Below are positions 22,502-35,820 of a DNA stretch of 64,000 nt, one piece after another. The position numbers and the translations under genes were made by a program. The notes under the pieces are model-generated. The model was given only the letters and a program-made list of their open reading frames with translations, ran no database searches and had not been told where the DNA came from. Position 1 is the stretch's first letter; every line of letters starts with the position of its first letter. The stretch lies in NCBI GenBank assembly GCA_947179485.1, contig OX359250.1, forward strand, positions 6,717,661 through 6,781,660. The letters run 5' to 3'. The stretch comes from Allacma fusca. Taxonomy: Eukaryota > Arthropoda > Collembola > Symphypleona > Sminthuridae.

Positions 22502-22559
22502 CTCAAATCAAAATAGCTTGTTTCTGTAGTTTCACTTGATCGGTTTGAAAAATTCTACG

Positions 22560-24290
22560 TATTTATATTACAGTAATTTGTCACCCCTCCCTGTAAGTAA
22601 CTCGATACAAAGTTTGTATTTTTTCTTGTAAGCTCTTTCATAGGTTCCTGACTATCACTACTGTATGATGTTGTCAGAGGATGATGTATTTTGAACTGGA
22701 CCTAACTCTGTCGTATAAATCTGGCTCTTCTGGCTGTTTAGAATACTAGTGATTTTTAACCCAAACTTTAAATTCACCTTTTAAGACCCCTTTAGTTGCG
22801 TCCATCATAATATATGAAAAATATAATCAGAAAAAACCACCTAAAACCATTTTTATTCAATAAACGGTAATTTTGTAAGTTTTAAAATATTTTTTTGCCG
22901 ATTATGAAGTATACTCCAACCTCCAACAATAAACAAAATAATATTGATTTTGTGCTTAACAAGATTTTGTTCACATTCGTGACGACGTCATTAGCTTGTC
23001 TACAACAACCAGCACCAGCACATTATAATAATTTTGTATTGGAATAAATAAAATTAATTGCATCTATCCACAAGTAGATTTTTAGCCTCTTGTTTCTTGT
23101 AATCATTTCGATGTCATCCGTTTCTTCACCAAAAACGGTAAACCTCGGGGAAAGGCAAGCCCGAAAAAAATGAGAACTCCTTAATTTGAATTTTTAATGA
23201 TTTGATAGTTTGTAACGTCAGGAGTTGGTCCTTGTGATCATTTTGGTGGCATCCATTATTGACTTACCTTATTCGAGGAGAACCGGTAAAAAATAATATT
23301 TTGATTTGGGTAAATTGGAGGTTGAGGTTGGAGCCCAAGTTGCCTCCCGTCAGATAGCATTAGAGCACGTCCTCAGAGCTCCTTGCTCCTTTCAGTCTCA
23401 CAATTAAGTTTCAAAAGAATATTGTGATATACAATTGATCCGCTATTAAACCTGGGAATGCGAAGTACTGTCGGATTTATTATTCCTTATGTAACCTTTT
23501 TTCTGGAATATTTAATTATACTTGCATTATTCCTGTTTGACCTAATTACTCCCACAAGGAACTGAAAGGTATTCGGGTGCTAAACGCTCTTGCTGCTTGG
23601 AAGGCATTGCATTGCTTGAGACTAGACGTGGGTCAGTTGACTATGATGATTTGTGCTCTTGCTGGTTCGTAGTACTGAATTTTAAGGACGACCCGGGGTG
23701 ACCTTCCTTAGAGGTGTAGTGGAGTGACTCAGAGCGGAATTACATTTCTGGCACCAGCTAAGTACAAAAGTAAGTGGGTCGAGTTTACCTGACCCCGAAA
23801 CTACATGTCCTTACCATTTTGTTAGCTAGTCTCACTAAACCTGGGGCTTTTAACCAGTAAGAAACAAATCTCGAAGGGGTATTAACAGGTCAAATTTTTT
23901 AATAATTCATGGGTGTAAACCTAACCGAATAAAAAAAAAGAAATAATTGAGTGAGACGGAGTAAACGCAAGCGCTCATGCAGTGAAATAATTACCAGCGA
24001 CCTTCACCTTTGGCCCTTCGTAGCTCCGAAAATATAAGTTCATAGTACAAAATTCTTTCAGAAACGTGATCTACGCACTGAATTTACACAGTGCAAATTT
24101 TTTATTAAAATGTAATAATAGGATTTTTGGATCATTAGTAGGATCATTTGTTTGTTTGGGCACTGGTTGAAGCGTGATTATGAGAGTGTGTGTTAATGAA
24201 CATCGTGAATCCTGACTTTGTAGGGTTGGTAATATTGGTTGACTGTTGTATAATAATTTTGAAATAATTGGAATAATTTTGGGTCTGTTG
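22560..24290. other. Intergenic stretch between PRXL2B/SelU and PDP
   Basis: Divergent intergenic region of about 1.7 kb that should hold both promoters. No TATA box or other core element stands out. The part from 23440 to 24020 is less AT-rich than its surroundings and could hold a non-coding 5' exon of the phosphatase gene, but no exon boundary can be fixed. Two related short blocks (around 23107 and 23246) share a TCA-rich string and ACGGTAAA / CCGGTAAA. Confidence 0.45.
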
Positions 24291-24296
24291 CAGGAG

Positions 24297-27200
24297 ATGA
24301 CGATGCGGAGATGTCTGTTGTGTCTGTGTAGAAACAATGCAGAAACTATCCATTCTACAATGCCTTTAACAGCCAGTCACCTGCATCCCATTAAACACAC
24401 CTCTAGTCATAGTTATCAGTTCATTAGATCTTACGTTCGACTGTCACCGAATGAGGTAAGTACCCGTATGGTTACTTTACGTATGTATGTAGAGATGAGT
24501 CTTATGATGTTGGGGTTGTTAATCACGAATTTATCTATACTATTAGAAATATCAGGACTTGGTGTCGTAATTTCATGAAGATGTTTCTTGCTTTTTTTGT
24601 TATATAAGCCAAGGCCGGCTTCTCGTAAGATTTTTTAAGACAAAATTGTCAAAGGCTAGATGTCCGTTTGGAATAATTAAAAATAGATGAATGGGTGTGT
24701 CAGTCTAGTAACTCGGAAGGAAAGGAAATATCAAACCAAACAAGATCAGAAATATTTCAAGAATAGTCCGTATATTTTATTTTCGAACACAATGATCACG
24801 TGAAGTATCATTAGCAAAAGATACACAGTACATTTTCTTGAGTAATTATTACTCTTTGGTGAATAAATGGCTGAAAGGTTTTTGATTCAAGTCGTGAACA
24901 CGTTCCGAATGTGAATCTGTATAACTGAAATAAATACATATTAAGCATATTGCAGCTTTAGAAATTTCTTTAATCTATGATGACTAAATGATAGCAACTA
25001 ATTTAAAGTACTGAGGGTAGGGTTCTGTTGATTAAATAATTCTTCACATAGAAAAAAAGTACTCAGGAAGTCCGTACGTTGTTGAAGCCCCTACTAACAA
25101 TGAGTATTATATTGATGGTGTGGCGTTTTTAGGTTTCACGTATTCTTAGAAGGAACGAATTTTCTGCTGATGTGAACCTGGGTTCTGTCAAATCCTTTGA
25201 TACCAACCAGCTAGCATCGAACACTCCCATTGAAGACGCTCGATCAGAGGCGCGATGCCTGCTAACTACAGGTGTTGTTTTGATAAAGCTGCCACATATT
25301 TCAGTCAAAAACTAGTACACTTTTTGCAATGGAGATGAACAAAATTTGATCAATATTCAGGGTGTCGCAAAATGCTTTTCCCCCTAGCCCGTAGAAGGAA
25401 CAGTGGTAAAAAATATTCGCTTCCTCCCATTTTGTAGCAAATTTTCTCCAGATTTATCAAAATTTATTGCATCCCCAAGCCAAAAACTCTCGACACAGCG
25501 GTCAAGGAAGTGGACCAAAGTGAGGATTTTTTTGGACAAAGTGAGATTTAGAAAGTTTTGGATTTTTTTACACAAATTTTACAATTAAAAAAAAATGGTG
25601 CTCTTTTGTAGCATTTAAAGGACTTTCGAATAAGCACAATTTGAAACCATTGCATCGAATACTTTAGGCACATGAGACAAAAGTGTGAAGCAAATTTTTA
25701 GCCGCAAAATGGTAAATCAGCTTCACAAGTCGAAAAATAAAATGTTAAATAAACAAGTTTATTTCCTTTTGAAACCTCATTGAAAGTTTGTGATATGACC
25801 TCACTGACTAGTAGGATCTTCTCTGTGGATCTATCTATTACTTCTCATATTCAGACAAGACTATGCGTTTCTTCCTTTCCTAACATTGCACCAAAAAATT
25901 AGATGAATAAATTCAACATATTCCCATTTAACTCTAGATGTGTTTAAGAAATGCATACTTTTTAACAGTGTTAATTTTGGAACAGAATCCTCTTCAGCAA
26001 AAAGTTAATTTATGACTACACTAATTTTGTGACATTATATTCAATAGGAATGCATCGGTTTGGCTCGTTACAATTCACACAGTTAACTTCACCTTATATT
26101 GCGATAAGTTGGAAATTTTTCACTTATTTCATGGTTTAAAATATTTTTCCATCTTCTCTCGGGCATTTCAAAATTTGCTTAAAAACGAATGCAATGATTT
26201 TATCCTATGAGTACAAATTAATAATTTAAGCCATTGTAATATTTATATTATGAGTAACGAGTAATCATACTCATTGCTGACAACGTGGCAATTGGAGGAC
26301 TTAAATATCTGTGTTGTTGTAATAAAATAAAATGATTTTGCTTGAAGTTCATATAAGACCATGGTGCTTTTTGTGTAAAAAGTATCGTAGTTTTGAAAAA
26401 CCAAATTAAAGGTTTCTATAAAGGGAGCCACTTTTTCTCTCCCCTCCCCCTTCCTAGTCCCATTTTCTACTAAATTTTCTTCTAGATTTTTCAAAATTTA
26501 TTTAATACAGATCTAAAACTCTTAATACAGCGGTCAAATAGGTGGAACAGCAGGAGTTTTTGAAGATACTGAAATTTTGAACTTTCTTTCTTTTGTAAAA
26601 TTAAGAAATTTTCAAGAAAAAAGGTCAAGCTTTAATTTAAAAAAAAATCGCGGTAAACATTTTAAAAATCCGTTTAGCAATTCAAAATTTGATTAGGGAA
26701 TGCCACGTCGGTTGGAATGAGGTATTATATTATTATATATATTATTAGTATATATTATTATTAGCTGATTCGGGACTTGCATTGCTTTACTGTTTTCCCA
26801 CAAATTATATAGTATGTAATGTATGTAATGCTTAGGAAATAGCTGGTGTAAAACAGGAGGCATGAGTTTTTTAAAAAGAGGGCAAGTTTTAGCCATAAAA
26901 TATAAATCCGTTTTATGGATGCGAAAGAATTAAATCGTGCCAGTTATCAATATTTATTTAAAGTTAAATATATTCAATGACCTATTGACCTCGTTAAAAT
27001 TCGGTGGCATACCTCACCGATCCGAACGGGAGCAATAGCCTTCTCCACTCAGTTTTCAATACGAGCCAAAACGTTGCATTCCTACCGTTCCTATCGCAGC
27101 ACGAACGGGATCAACGCTTCCTCCGTGCTATTTTTTCTTACTCTTTCATCTTAGAATAGCATGTTCTGAATAATATGTGCTCATAAAGTTATCATTGTGC

Positions 27201-28726
27201 TGAGCAAAACATTTTTCAAAAATTAGATAAATAAATTGGGCAAAGTCATAGTTTAACTCATGGATGATTCTAGGAAAAATTAGTATTTCACAAAGTCTAA
27301 AATTTTGAACACAGTTATGTTCAGCACAATGCCAGTTTTGTGACCGATTCCTATTCATGTAATGACCATTAATATGGCGTGATTATTAATCATAATTTTA
27401 TTATGGCATACTATTCTACAGTAATGTTTATTTGATTTCCAGGGTTGTTATTTGGAGTTTTCGACGGACATGGGGGGCCAGCCTGTGGTCAAGTAGTGGC
27501 TAAAAGATTATTCCGTTATATTGCGGCGTCTCTGCTACCCCGAGATGTTTTGCACAATACAATGAATCCTGCTAGTCAAGGCTCAAACGGGAAAAATTTG
27601 TTAGGCGTTTTCAACGATAGATATGATCTAGTAGAAGATTTAAGTAAATTGTATGAACAAAGTTTTCAAGAATTTGTCAAACACTTGGCAGAAGAGAGTG
27701 ATGATTTTCGGATGAATTCAGCAATCGAAAAATCGTTTTTGAGACTTGACAATGATTTAAGTAAGGAAGCATTTGCAAATGGAAACAAAAATGATTCAAA
27801 AGAACAAAAAGAGGATAGCAAACTAGCCTTGAAAACAATGTCAGTGGCGCTTTCGGGTGCTGTGGCCTGTGTAACTCATATTGACGGAGAACATTTACAT
27901 GTAGCGAATTGTGGTGACTGCCGAGCAGTTTTAGGCTCCCGAAGTAGTGAAGTTGAAGACTGGGTAGCAGTGCCTCTGACAATGGAACATAATTCAGAAA
28001 ATATTTCTGAAGTGAAACGAATTTTGTCAGAACATCCTGAAAACGAAAGTGACACAGTTATCCGGAATGAGAGACTTCTAGGTCAGTTAGCTCCCTTGCG
28101 AGCTTTCGGAGATTATAGGTAAGACATTTTTACCTCACGTCAGTCATAATTTTGAATTTTCATCAAACTTTTATTTTTGCCAGTATTTAAGTGTATGTAT
28201 GAATTTCAGATTTAAGTGGACTTTAAGTGAAATTCGAGAATTGGTGGTTCCTTACCTCGGCGAGCAAGCCCTCTCTTCGAACTACTTGACTCCGCCGTAT
28301 CTAACCTCCCGTCCTGAAGTCACTTACCATAAATTAAGAGTAAAGGATAGTTTCTTAATAATTGCATCCGACGGATTATGGGACATGCTTTCCCCAAGTC
28401 AGGCCGTTCGTCTTGTTGGAGAGCATCAATCCGGAAAAACTGTATTAAGTCCGTATAAGTTACCCGAAAATCAGGGACATACGCTGGGAGACGTACATAA
28501 TACGCTACTGAAACGAATGGAGTCATTTAAATTGAAACCTACAGATCAAAATGCTGCAACACATCTCATCCGACACGCCCTTGGGGGTACCGAACATGGG
28601 ATAGATCACAATAAGATGAGCAATCTCTTGACCTTACCTGAAGATACAGTCAGATTATTTCGAGATGATATTACAGTCACTGTTATATTTTTTGATCCTG
28701 AGTATTTGAGTCAGCGACCACTGTAA
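24297..28726 (+). CDS. Pdp: Pyruvate dehydrogenase phosphatase catalytic subunit (PDP1 type), mitochondrial
   Basis: Exons 24297-24455, 25133-25271, 27443-28118 and 28210-28726 join in phase to 496 residues, close to the family length. Role: a Mg/Mn-dependent PPM-family Ser/Thr phosphatase that dephosphorylates the E1-alpha subunit of the pyruvate dehydrogenase complex in the mitochondrial matrix and so reactivates it. PPM motifs in order: FGVFDGHGG with metal-binding Asp107, SGAVACV (about 237), NCGDCRAVLG (about 255), SDGLWD with metal-binding Asp379, and RDDITV with Asp477/478. PDP-specific blocks: IEDAR in exon 2, LAPLRAFGD (about 320) and DQNAATHLIRHALG. The N-terminus is Arg/Cys/Ser/Thr-rich with few acids, as in a presequence. 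The start is the weakest part: a splice-acceptor-like CTGTTGCAG lies just before the ATG, and the frame stays open to 24246. Intron 2 holds two repeat copies. Confidence 0.95.
25358..26010. repeat. Dispersed repeat family, copy 2 (PDP intron 2)
   Basis: Starts CAGGGTGTC like copy 1 and keeps the block order: pyrimidine-rich run, CCCATTTTGTA, AAATTTTCTCCAGATTT, ACAGCGGTCAA, GCCGCAAAATGGTAAAT and ATGACCTCACTGAC. This copy is continuous, so it shows the arrangement expected before the insertion in copy 1. It lies wholly within an intron. Confidence 0.65.
26420..27345. repeat. Dispersed repeat family, copy 3 (diverged, PDP intron 2)
   Basis: Shares with copy 2 the blocks CCCATTTTCTA, AAATTTTCTTCTAGATTT, ACAGCGGTCAAATAGGTGGA and, near the right, CCTCACCGATC with AATAGCCTTCTCC. 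More diverged than copies 1 and 2, and the CAGGGTGTC end is missing. An AT-rich run sits in its middle near 26720-26765. Confidence 0.55.
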
Positions 28727-29044
28727 AAGCTCCCCATCCCAAGTTATTAATACGCATACAGAACAAAAGCTTCGCCTTATTTGCTGGTTTAAATTATTAT
28801 TCCAGGTGCAAAATAATATGTAGTCATTTGAGCGTGTCGGACTGTGCAACATTACCAGTGCACAAATTAGTCTTTAGTGTTAAAACGTGTATTATACTTA
28901 TTTGTTCAGTCATACCTGCTAGCTCTCAATAGCCGTTCAGCGCTGTTCACATACAATGTGTATTTGTTTTAGCAACGCAAAATACTGGCCAGTCGTTGTT
29001 TCAAAATAGTGTCAAATAGTAGCCAACATGGATTACCTATTACA

Positions 29045-29050
29045 AATAAA
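29045..29050 (+). terminator. Candidate poly(A) signal of the PDP gene
   Basis: AATAAA about 320 nt after the phosphatase stop codon, on the same strand. Other weaker variants exist nearby, so the true cleavage site is uncertain. Confidence 0.45.
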
Positions 29051-29708
29051 ACATTCAAGGTGCTCTTTCTGTACCCTACAAAAACTAGCTGTGCTTCAAT
29101 TCAAGTTAATAATAATTATTATTACTTGCACTGTTACACTACAAGCTACAAAATAGAATCAAGCTTGTAGAGTGTGCCTGCTCTGCTATAATAACATTCG
29201 CATTATTTCAACTATAAAAATATCTTATACTATTAGAGTACATGGATATTGTAATGAAAAATAGTAGATACAAATTTAATTATTGTTACCGTCAGTATTG
29301 CATTAGCAACTCAAGTTTTATTCCAAGAAGAGAAAATATCTCACGTTACATTTACCGACATACCGATTGCATGCAATGCCATGCTCCAATAAATCCAAAA
29401 TCGTATGTCCATGTCCATAGTCCATACCAAGACGTTCATAAATCGAGTTTCTGAGCCGAGGGTTTCGAGTTCACATACAAAATTTGAGATCCAACGGGAG
29501 ATTGAAGTTTGTTTTCGTTGGAATTCAAATTGGGCTCGGTCGCTGAGTCTAAATTATTGTATGCGAATCTCAATTACGTACTAGAACAGGAATTATTTAG
29601 CTATTTGCTGTTCGACTTTCAAAAATTAAAACTTGTCTACAAACCGGCAGTACAAAATATAGAGCGTTTTTCTCTTTTTTGGTAGGTAATTAGGTAAGGA
29701 TTAAAGAT

Positions 29709-30800
29709 ACTTGGCTGGCTGATTGTGAGTTTGACTTTTGCGTCAGATTTCATTTACCACCCAAGGCTATAGATAGTAACTATACTAGATACTATCTATA
29801 GCCTTGTTACCACCCCATAAAGGCACGTTACATGTGGCATTGTCACCCATTTTCTAACTACAATCTGACGACTACCTAAATATTTACCACCCAATTACCT
29901 CTGCTCAACGTCCCCTGTGTACCATGTAGTGCACGAACCGATCCAGATTAACGGTACTATGCGGAACAATGGGAAAGATTGGTTCGCATTGCAATATTAT
30001 TCATTTCGAATTTTTAGTTCCAACTAAAATCGTCTGGTTAAAAGTTTGTGAGCAAGTCCGGTTTATTCTCTATACACCTATTTTGATGAACATTGGTACA
30101 GATGTACTATTTGGTGAGCAGATTACGGATTTGAAAGAATGTTTTGCCGGACGCTTCCAGTTTCGGAGATATGAGAGGTCAAACTCAAAGGTCACGTATA
30201 TTATGTAATTATTAAAAGAGTAAGAATTTATTTGTAACGAAAGAATAATTATTATGCACACTTGTCCAGAGGCTTCACTTGTCAATTCGTGCCAAACCTA
30301 CCCACAGAAATTGAAAAAATTCAAACTTGGCAACAACAAAAAGTTTTACCCAAATTGGCAACTATCCCCTTTAATGACAGGTGCCCGAAATTAAGCATCT
30401 ATTCTCCAATTTAACAACTACCCCATACAAATTATGCCAACTGACCTGAAAATCGCCAAATACGTGAGGAGCTAATTTTTTGTCAGCTTCCTAACTACAT
30501 ATGTAGCGAAAATGTTGAAATTTGACAAGTTTTGTCAATTGGTACTGCTAACTAGATAGGGGAGTTTTGTCAACAACCCAGAATCACGGCGTCGCAAAGA
30601 TTTTTCATACCTATCCCTAATCTAACCGAAAAGAGGAAAACCTTGAAGAGGTGTAATCAGTAAAAAAAAAGAGTACATTTATAAGCTACAGATGACTGAG
30701 AGCAGAGATCTTTTGATGGTATCTGGGTGGTAACAGATGGTACACAATGGGTGGTAAATAAAATCATGTACAAAAGTCTAACTCAGCCAGATATTTCTAT
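29709..30800. mobile_element. Inverted-repeat element (MITE-like), about 1.1 kb
   Basis: The left edge (29709-29762) and the inverted right edge (30738-30800) share GGCTG, a GACTTTTG block and ATTTACCACCCA in the same order. TTACCACCC recurs inside at 29807 and 29883, and its complement at 30727. Just inside the left end is a perfect 16-bp palindrome (29763-29778 and 29790-29805, AAGGCTATAGATAGTA). A short frame inside shows no family features. Non-coding and probably non-autonomous. The target duplication is not resolved. Confidence 0.5.
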
Positions 30801-33580
30801 TTTCTTTTTAGCAATCAAAATCAAATGAAGTTCCATTTTTTCCCATATCCATTCCATTTTCCTAATAAAAGTTGAATGATACTATTCGAATTATTATTCG
30901 CCAGTTGTCTCATGAAATCTAGATTTTAAATTTTGCTCGAAATGAAAAAACTGGAATTTCTTATGGGAAATAACATAAAAATTCAGCTCGGATGTATCCC
31001 ACTGTTGACATTTTCAAGCGCAAAAATTTTAGCGTCCTGAAGCGCAGCTCTGAACAAATAGTAGAAACGGGTTGTGTCACTGAAGTCAACTACCTGAGTC
31101 GAGCGTCGAGCTTAGTTTCAGAAAAATATCTCTGGGACAGTGATGAAACCTGCCTTTTACTCCATACTGGTACTATGGCTCATAATTGTGAAGACAAGAG
31201 CATAATTACTCACACAATCAGCCAGCATATACGTAACACATACTGCGCTCCTTATATTGTACCACAGTCAGAATACTGCAAATGAATAGTTGCCTTTTGT
31301 AAAACTACCGTTACCACTGGACATCATGTTTAAACGGCATAGGATGCCAAATAGAAATGCTACTTATTAAAATTTAGCCAACTGTATGTTCCCCCATAGC
31401 CTCAATGAGGAAACCCTCGTCTAATTCTAATTGTAAGTTAGAAGTAGTCCTCGGCTCGTAAACTCAATCAGGGTTGACATTTAAACGTCCTACTCATAGT
31501 TTAAGTATTTACTTTCTGCTCACTCCCTTGATTGGTTTATTATTTTATTTATTACACTGCCCAAATAACAATAAGCGCTGCCTATCGGTTACTTCATGGA
31601 GGCTCGTTTAGTACATAACATACCCCTCCATAAGACGGGACATGAAGACATACATTCGACCCTTGCATTGCACAACTCCGCAACTAATTATAAACCATGG
31701 CATCGAATTGACAGTAAATTAATAATCAAAACACAATGAAGTGAACGTCAATATCAAAAAGGGGACTCCAAGCAGTGTTCACTCCTCTTCAACTCCAATG
31801 CTCAAAGTACAAAGTATCATTGTCCGGGGATACTACTAAAAAAACACACATCATTCCTACATAATTATAATATGAGTTTCAGCTGGGACGGAACTTGCCC
31901 ATTTTGACCCCTTGACTTTCCCATAATGGCAAATACTCAAGCTAGTTTTTCTTACATAACTTAAAAAGCGAGTCCAAAAGACCCTCAATGTGATATTTCG
32001 CTAAATTCCAGATGACCAAAATGTACCCATTCAAAATTCCTGGGTGGATCCCAAACTCAATACTCACTCCATACCATACTTCAAAATCAAAATTCATGAA
32101 CTTGTTCCAGTGGTCAATCCACATGGAAAAATATGATTTCAAAAAAGGTATACGTATATAGGGAATATATCAAATCCCACGAGTTTGGAATCCGTTTGTA
32201 AAGGAACCCCGAAAAGGATTAAATTTGACTAGTACAGCTCTTATTGTAAAAATAAAAAAATAAAAATAGGAACATCGTCGTCGGTTTAGTTTTAGTGGAA
32301 GTTTTATACATTTTTCTCTGTACACAAAATACTCTTAGGAGTTTCTCATAGCCAGTTCTCATTTCTCATTGCTAGGCTATTGATAGCTCATTGACAGTTA
32401 GTTCCTCATTGACAGGGTGCTTTGGAATAATTGAGAATGTGTGAGGCTGTGAAAGTTAGGAAGTGGTGAGTGCTGGAAATGAATGCATGTACGGGGTGAT
32501 TGTATGAGTAATATACCGAGAGTTCATATTAGGGAGTTTGTTCCGTTTGTAGACAGAAGGTTTTTTCAACTCTAAACTGTGATAGGATCGAGAGATGGTG
32601 CCGTTGGGTGTGGAATACCACAAACATAATTAGAATTACAGTCTCCTCTACTCTGACAGTTGCCTTGTGGTGATAAGACCATTTTTGGTAAAGCTTTTTC
32701 CTTGTATACTCCACATGCATTGAAGATTAACAATCGCCGTTTTTGCACATAGCTCCTGCTCACTACTTTCATACATGGTAATCCTGCGAACTTTTAAAAG
32801 GCCAAAACATTATACATTCTAAAAGTTCCATTATATAGCGAGGAAAGTAGTGACGAATGAAAGAGTGTAGGAGTGACTAATTCTCGTTTAGGTAAATCAT
32901 TCCCGTTGTCAGCCGTTGGACCCAAGCACTTCAGACTGCAGTTCATAGCTGACTGTCCGACTTGAGTTCCAATTTGGTTCCTTATTACATCTGAGAAGAC
33001 AATTATTTTTTTAGGAAGGAATCCGAAAACCCCTGTTAAAAGTGTAAGTGGATTATTTATTTACTATTCAAAATTTGTATTCAAGTATTCTTTGTGACAT
33101 TTCCAGCCCGTCCTTTCGGGGTGACAGTGACAATTGACTCATTTTTTTCAACCAAGGTAGTCATTACAGTCCTATAATCATAATAATTATTGTAAGTACT
33201 TGTCAACATGAATGTGGTGAGCGGGTCGGGGTTACTGAGTTTTACCTTTTTTTTCAATTTAAAAATAAAAATAGGTAAGGGCCCTTGTATCAATTAAAAT
33301 GTATTATTTTAAATCCCATTAGTAACTCACAAATCAACACAAATTTTGAAACTTTCACTTGTGTGGATTTGAACGTACGTGTGTGTACTTCTGGATATTA
33401 TTAGGTGCTCAAAATATATTTTTATTCTTTTGACTAAAACCAAGCCCTAACTATCCGAAACGACCACCACTAAGAACTATAGTCTGAAGTAGTGATGTCA
33501 AATGGTGATGTAATAAGAGACAAATAGGAGGAGTAGACGTGTTATAGGGAAAATCAATGAGAGATATAATAAGTATAGAA
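30801..33580. other. Gene-free AT-rich stretch
   Basis: Several short frames (for example 97 codons at 30992-31285) match nothing I recognise and lack flanking splice signals. No RNA gene or long repeat seen. Confidence 0.5.
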
Positions 33581-33587
33581 GATTGTG

Positions 33588-33735
33588 GTGGGGACTTGTG
33601 TATCGTTGATTCATATACTGAGTTGTGATTAAACTGGGGTCTGATATCATAGATCGTAGAATGAGTTTTAAAAAGTGATGACGGATATCGTATAATGGGT
33701 GTCAAAGGTGGGGACGGATATCGTAGAATGAATTT
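33588..33735. repeat. Degenerate tandem repeat, unit GGGGACGGATATCGTAGAATGA-like
   Basis: Three to four imperfect units begin near 33588, 33633, 33677 and 33708, about 30-45 bp apart. Two more units in the same orientation lie on the far side of the foldback element, near 35759 and 35795. Confidence 0.55.
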
Positions 33736-33864
33736 TGCCTTCCTTCCACTGCCTTCCCTTACCCCTCCCCCCAAAGGGTCATCTGTTCTCTCGACTTCTA
33801 GATTTGTCTTTTATTTTTCGGGACACACATTGTAAAAGGACTTAAAAAAAGTTGGGACGGAGTC

Positions 33865-35760
33865 TTATTAAAATGAGGGATCCCGGAGGTACGGAATGGA
33901 GGAATTTTGCAATAAAATACAGGTCTGGAGGATGGCGGGATTGACGGGATGAGGAATTAAAATCCGGGAATACAGGTTGAATCAACAATTACGGAACGGG
34001 CTAGCTTATTGAGTCCAAGAGATATGGATGGCGGGACTAGTTGGCGGAACGGGCTGGAAGAGGAGTTCAAGAACCATCGCAGTTGGTGGGACAGAATGAA
34101 GTGTATGTTCCCAGCGGAATAAAAAATCTTGATAAAACATTTGTATTGACTTCCAAACAGCGGACATGATTCTTCTGCGAATTTTATTCATCAAAACTTT
34201 TCATTGTTAATTCTGTATATCATGTTACGACTTTCAGGGTGATATTTAACTAAGGCTTGGCAAAATTTTCATGGGTTTGGGCAGAACAATTTCTCACGAG
34301 AAATTCTTTTCTTTTCTCAAACGTCACGGGACAATTTACCACGGGTAGGACACAGTCTCAGGGTCATGGAACCCCACGGAAAATTTCTTAGCAAACACTA
34401 TGGGACAATTCCTCAAGCAATGAACGAACCAGGTGCTTGGATGAAATGCGGGAACGACGAGAAGTGGGATGGCAGGATGTAGCTGTAATTTATTACTGGA
34501 CAGGAAGACGATGTGGGCTAGAAGATGAATTACACACAAAGTCCAGCAAAAGAATCCGCAATAGTTTGAAAACCAAATTAACGACGACAAATCTTCAAGA
34601 AAAATATTTGAGATTTGTTCAGTACTGTTGGGATGGATGCACTCACCGGAAGAGTGCAACACTGTGGCTTTCATTCAAGAGTACAGACCAAATGTGTGCA
34701 AGTGCTGGCTCATAAAGATGAACTCAGATAATTCTCTCTTATTAATAAGATTCAAGCTAAATTGAGACTGCTTGAATGTCAGTTTTTAGTAGAACTTAAC
34801 AAGTGTCAAGTTCAAGTAGTACTTTACCCCCTCCCCCTACTAGATCAACTCCACCCTATACGTGGTTCCGTAATTTTTATTAATTATACATCGTCGGTTA
34901 TGAGGCAAAATATTGTAGATTTTCGATAAAAATCATTATTTGTTCTGTACTCTTGAAGCATAACAGTACTGAACAAATCTCAAATATTTTTCTTGAAGAT
35001 TTATCGTCGTTAATTTGGTTTTCAAACTATTGCGGATTCTTTTGCTGGACATTGTGTATGATTCATCTTCAAATCCACATCGGTTTCCGTCCATTAATTA
35101 TAGCTTCATCCTGCCATCCCGCTTCTCGCCGTTCCCTCATTTTATCCAAGCACCTGGTTCGTTCGTTGCGTGAGAAATCGTCCCATACTGTGAATAGTGT
35201 CCTGTAAGAAATTGTGTCCCGTCCTCTGCCAAATTGTCTCGTAACCGGTGTCGGTCCCGTTCCCTAAATAACGGACCGGTCCAGTGATATCCTTAGTTTG
35301 GTACTTGATTTTATTGTTCTGTTGTGCCCTCTCGTCCGTTCGCTTAGTGTCATCCTTGAATGCCACAGTATAATACAATGCATTTATAACGAAACGTTTT
35401 ATAAATAAAATTCGCAGTAGAAACATGTACGCTATGTAGGAGTCAACTCAAATGTTTTATCAAGACATTTCATCAAATCGTGAACATAATACTTTCATTC
35501 GGTCTCACGAACTGATCTCACCATCCCATCTTTTAGATTCGTCATTCTAGCCCGTTCCACCAACTGTTCCCGCCATCCCATATCTTTTGGCCTCGCTAGC
35601 CCGCCTGCATTTTGTCGCTTCACCTCGTAATTCGGTATTGTATACCCTCATCTCTCCAACCCAGCAATGTACTGCTTCATCCCGCCATCCGCCAGTTCCA
35701 CAAGTTATTTAAAAATTCCGCTATTACGCCCCTGTGGGATCCTGCAATTTATTAAGAGCC
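33865..35760. mobile_element. Foldback element with about 0.8-kb inverted arms
   Basis: The left arm (about 33865-34690) and right arm (about 34935-35760) are inverted copies. The inner parts are close to identical (34400-34630 against 34960-35170, allowing small indels), and the outer parts are more diverged. GGATGGCGGGA-type units recur in both arms (near 33935, 34025, 34469 and their inverted partners), resembling subterminal repeats. The loop (34691-34934) holds an AAGTTCAAGTAGTACTT string and a degenerate arm of the TCGTCG hairpin family. The open frames in the arms mirror each other because the arms do, and look non-coding. It ends less than 200 bp before the myosin light chain start codon. 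Confidence 0.75.
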
Positions 35761-35820
35761 TGGGACAGATACTATAGAATGAATTGTAAAATAAACTGGG
35801 GACGGATATCGTAGAATATC
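35759..35820. repeat. Right-hand remnant of the GGGGACGGATATCGTAGAAT repeat
   Basis: Two units (CTGGGACAGATACTATAGAATGA and CTGGGGACGGATATCGTAGAAT, each abbreviated here by its start) stand in the same orientation as the units at 33588-33735, bracketing the foldback element. Confidence 0.5.

Noticed and set aside
34336-35207. Matching predicted peptides from the two foldback arms
   Set aside because: The peptides match only because the arms are inverted DNA copies; frames are short and not preserved as a family.
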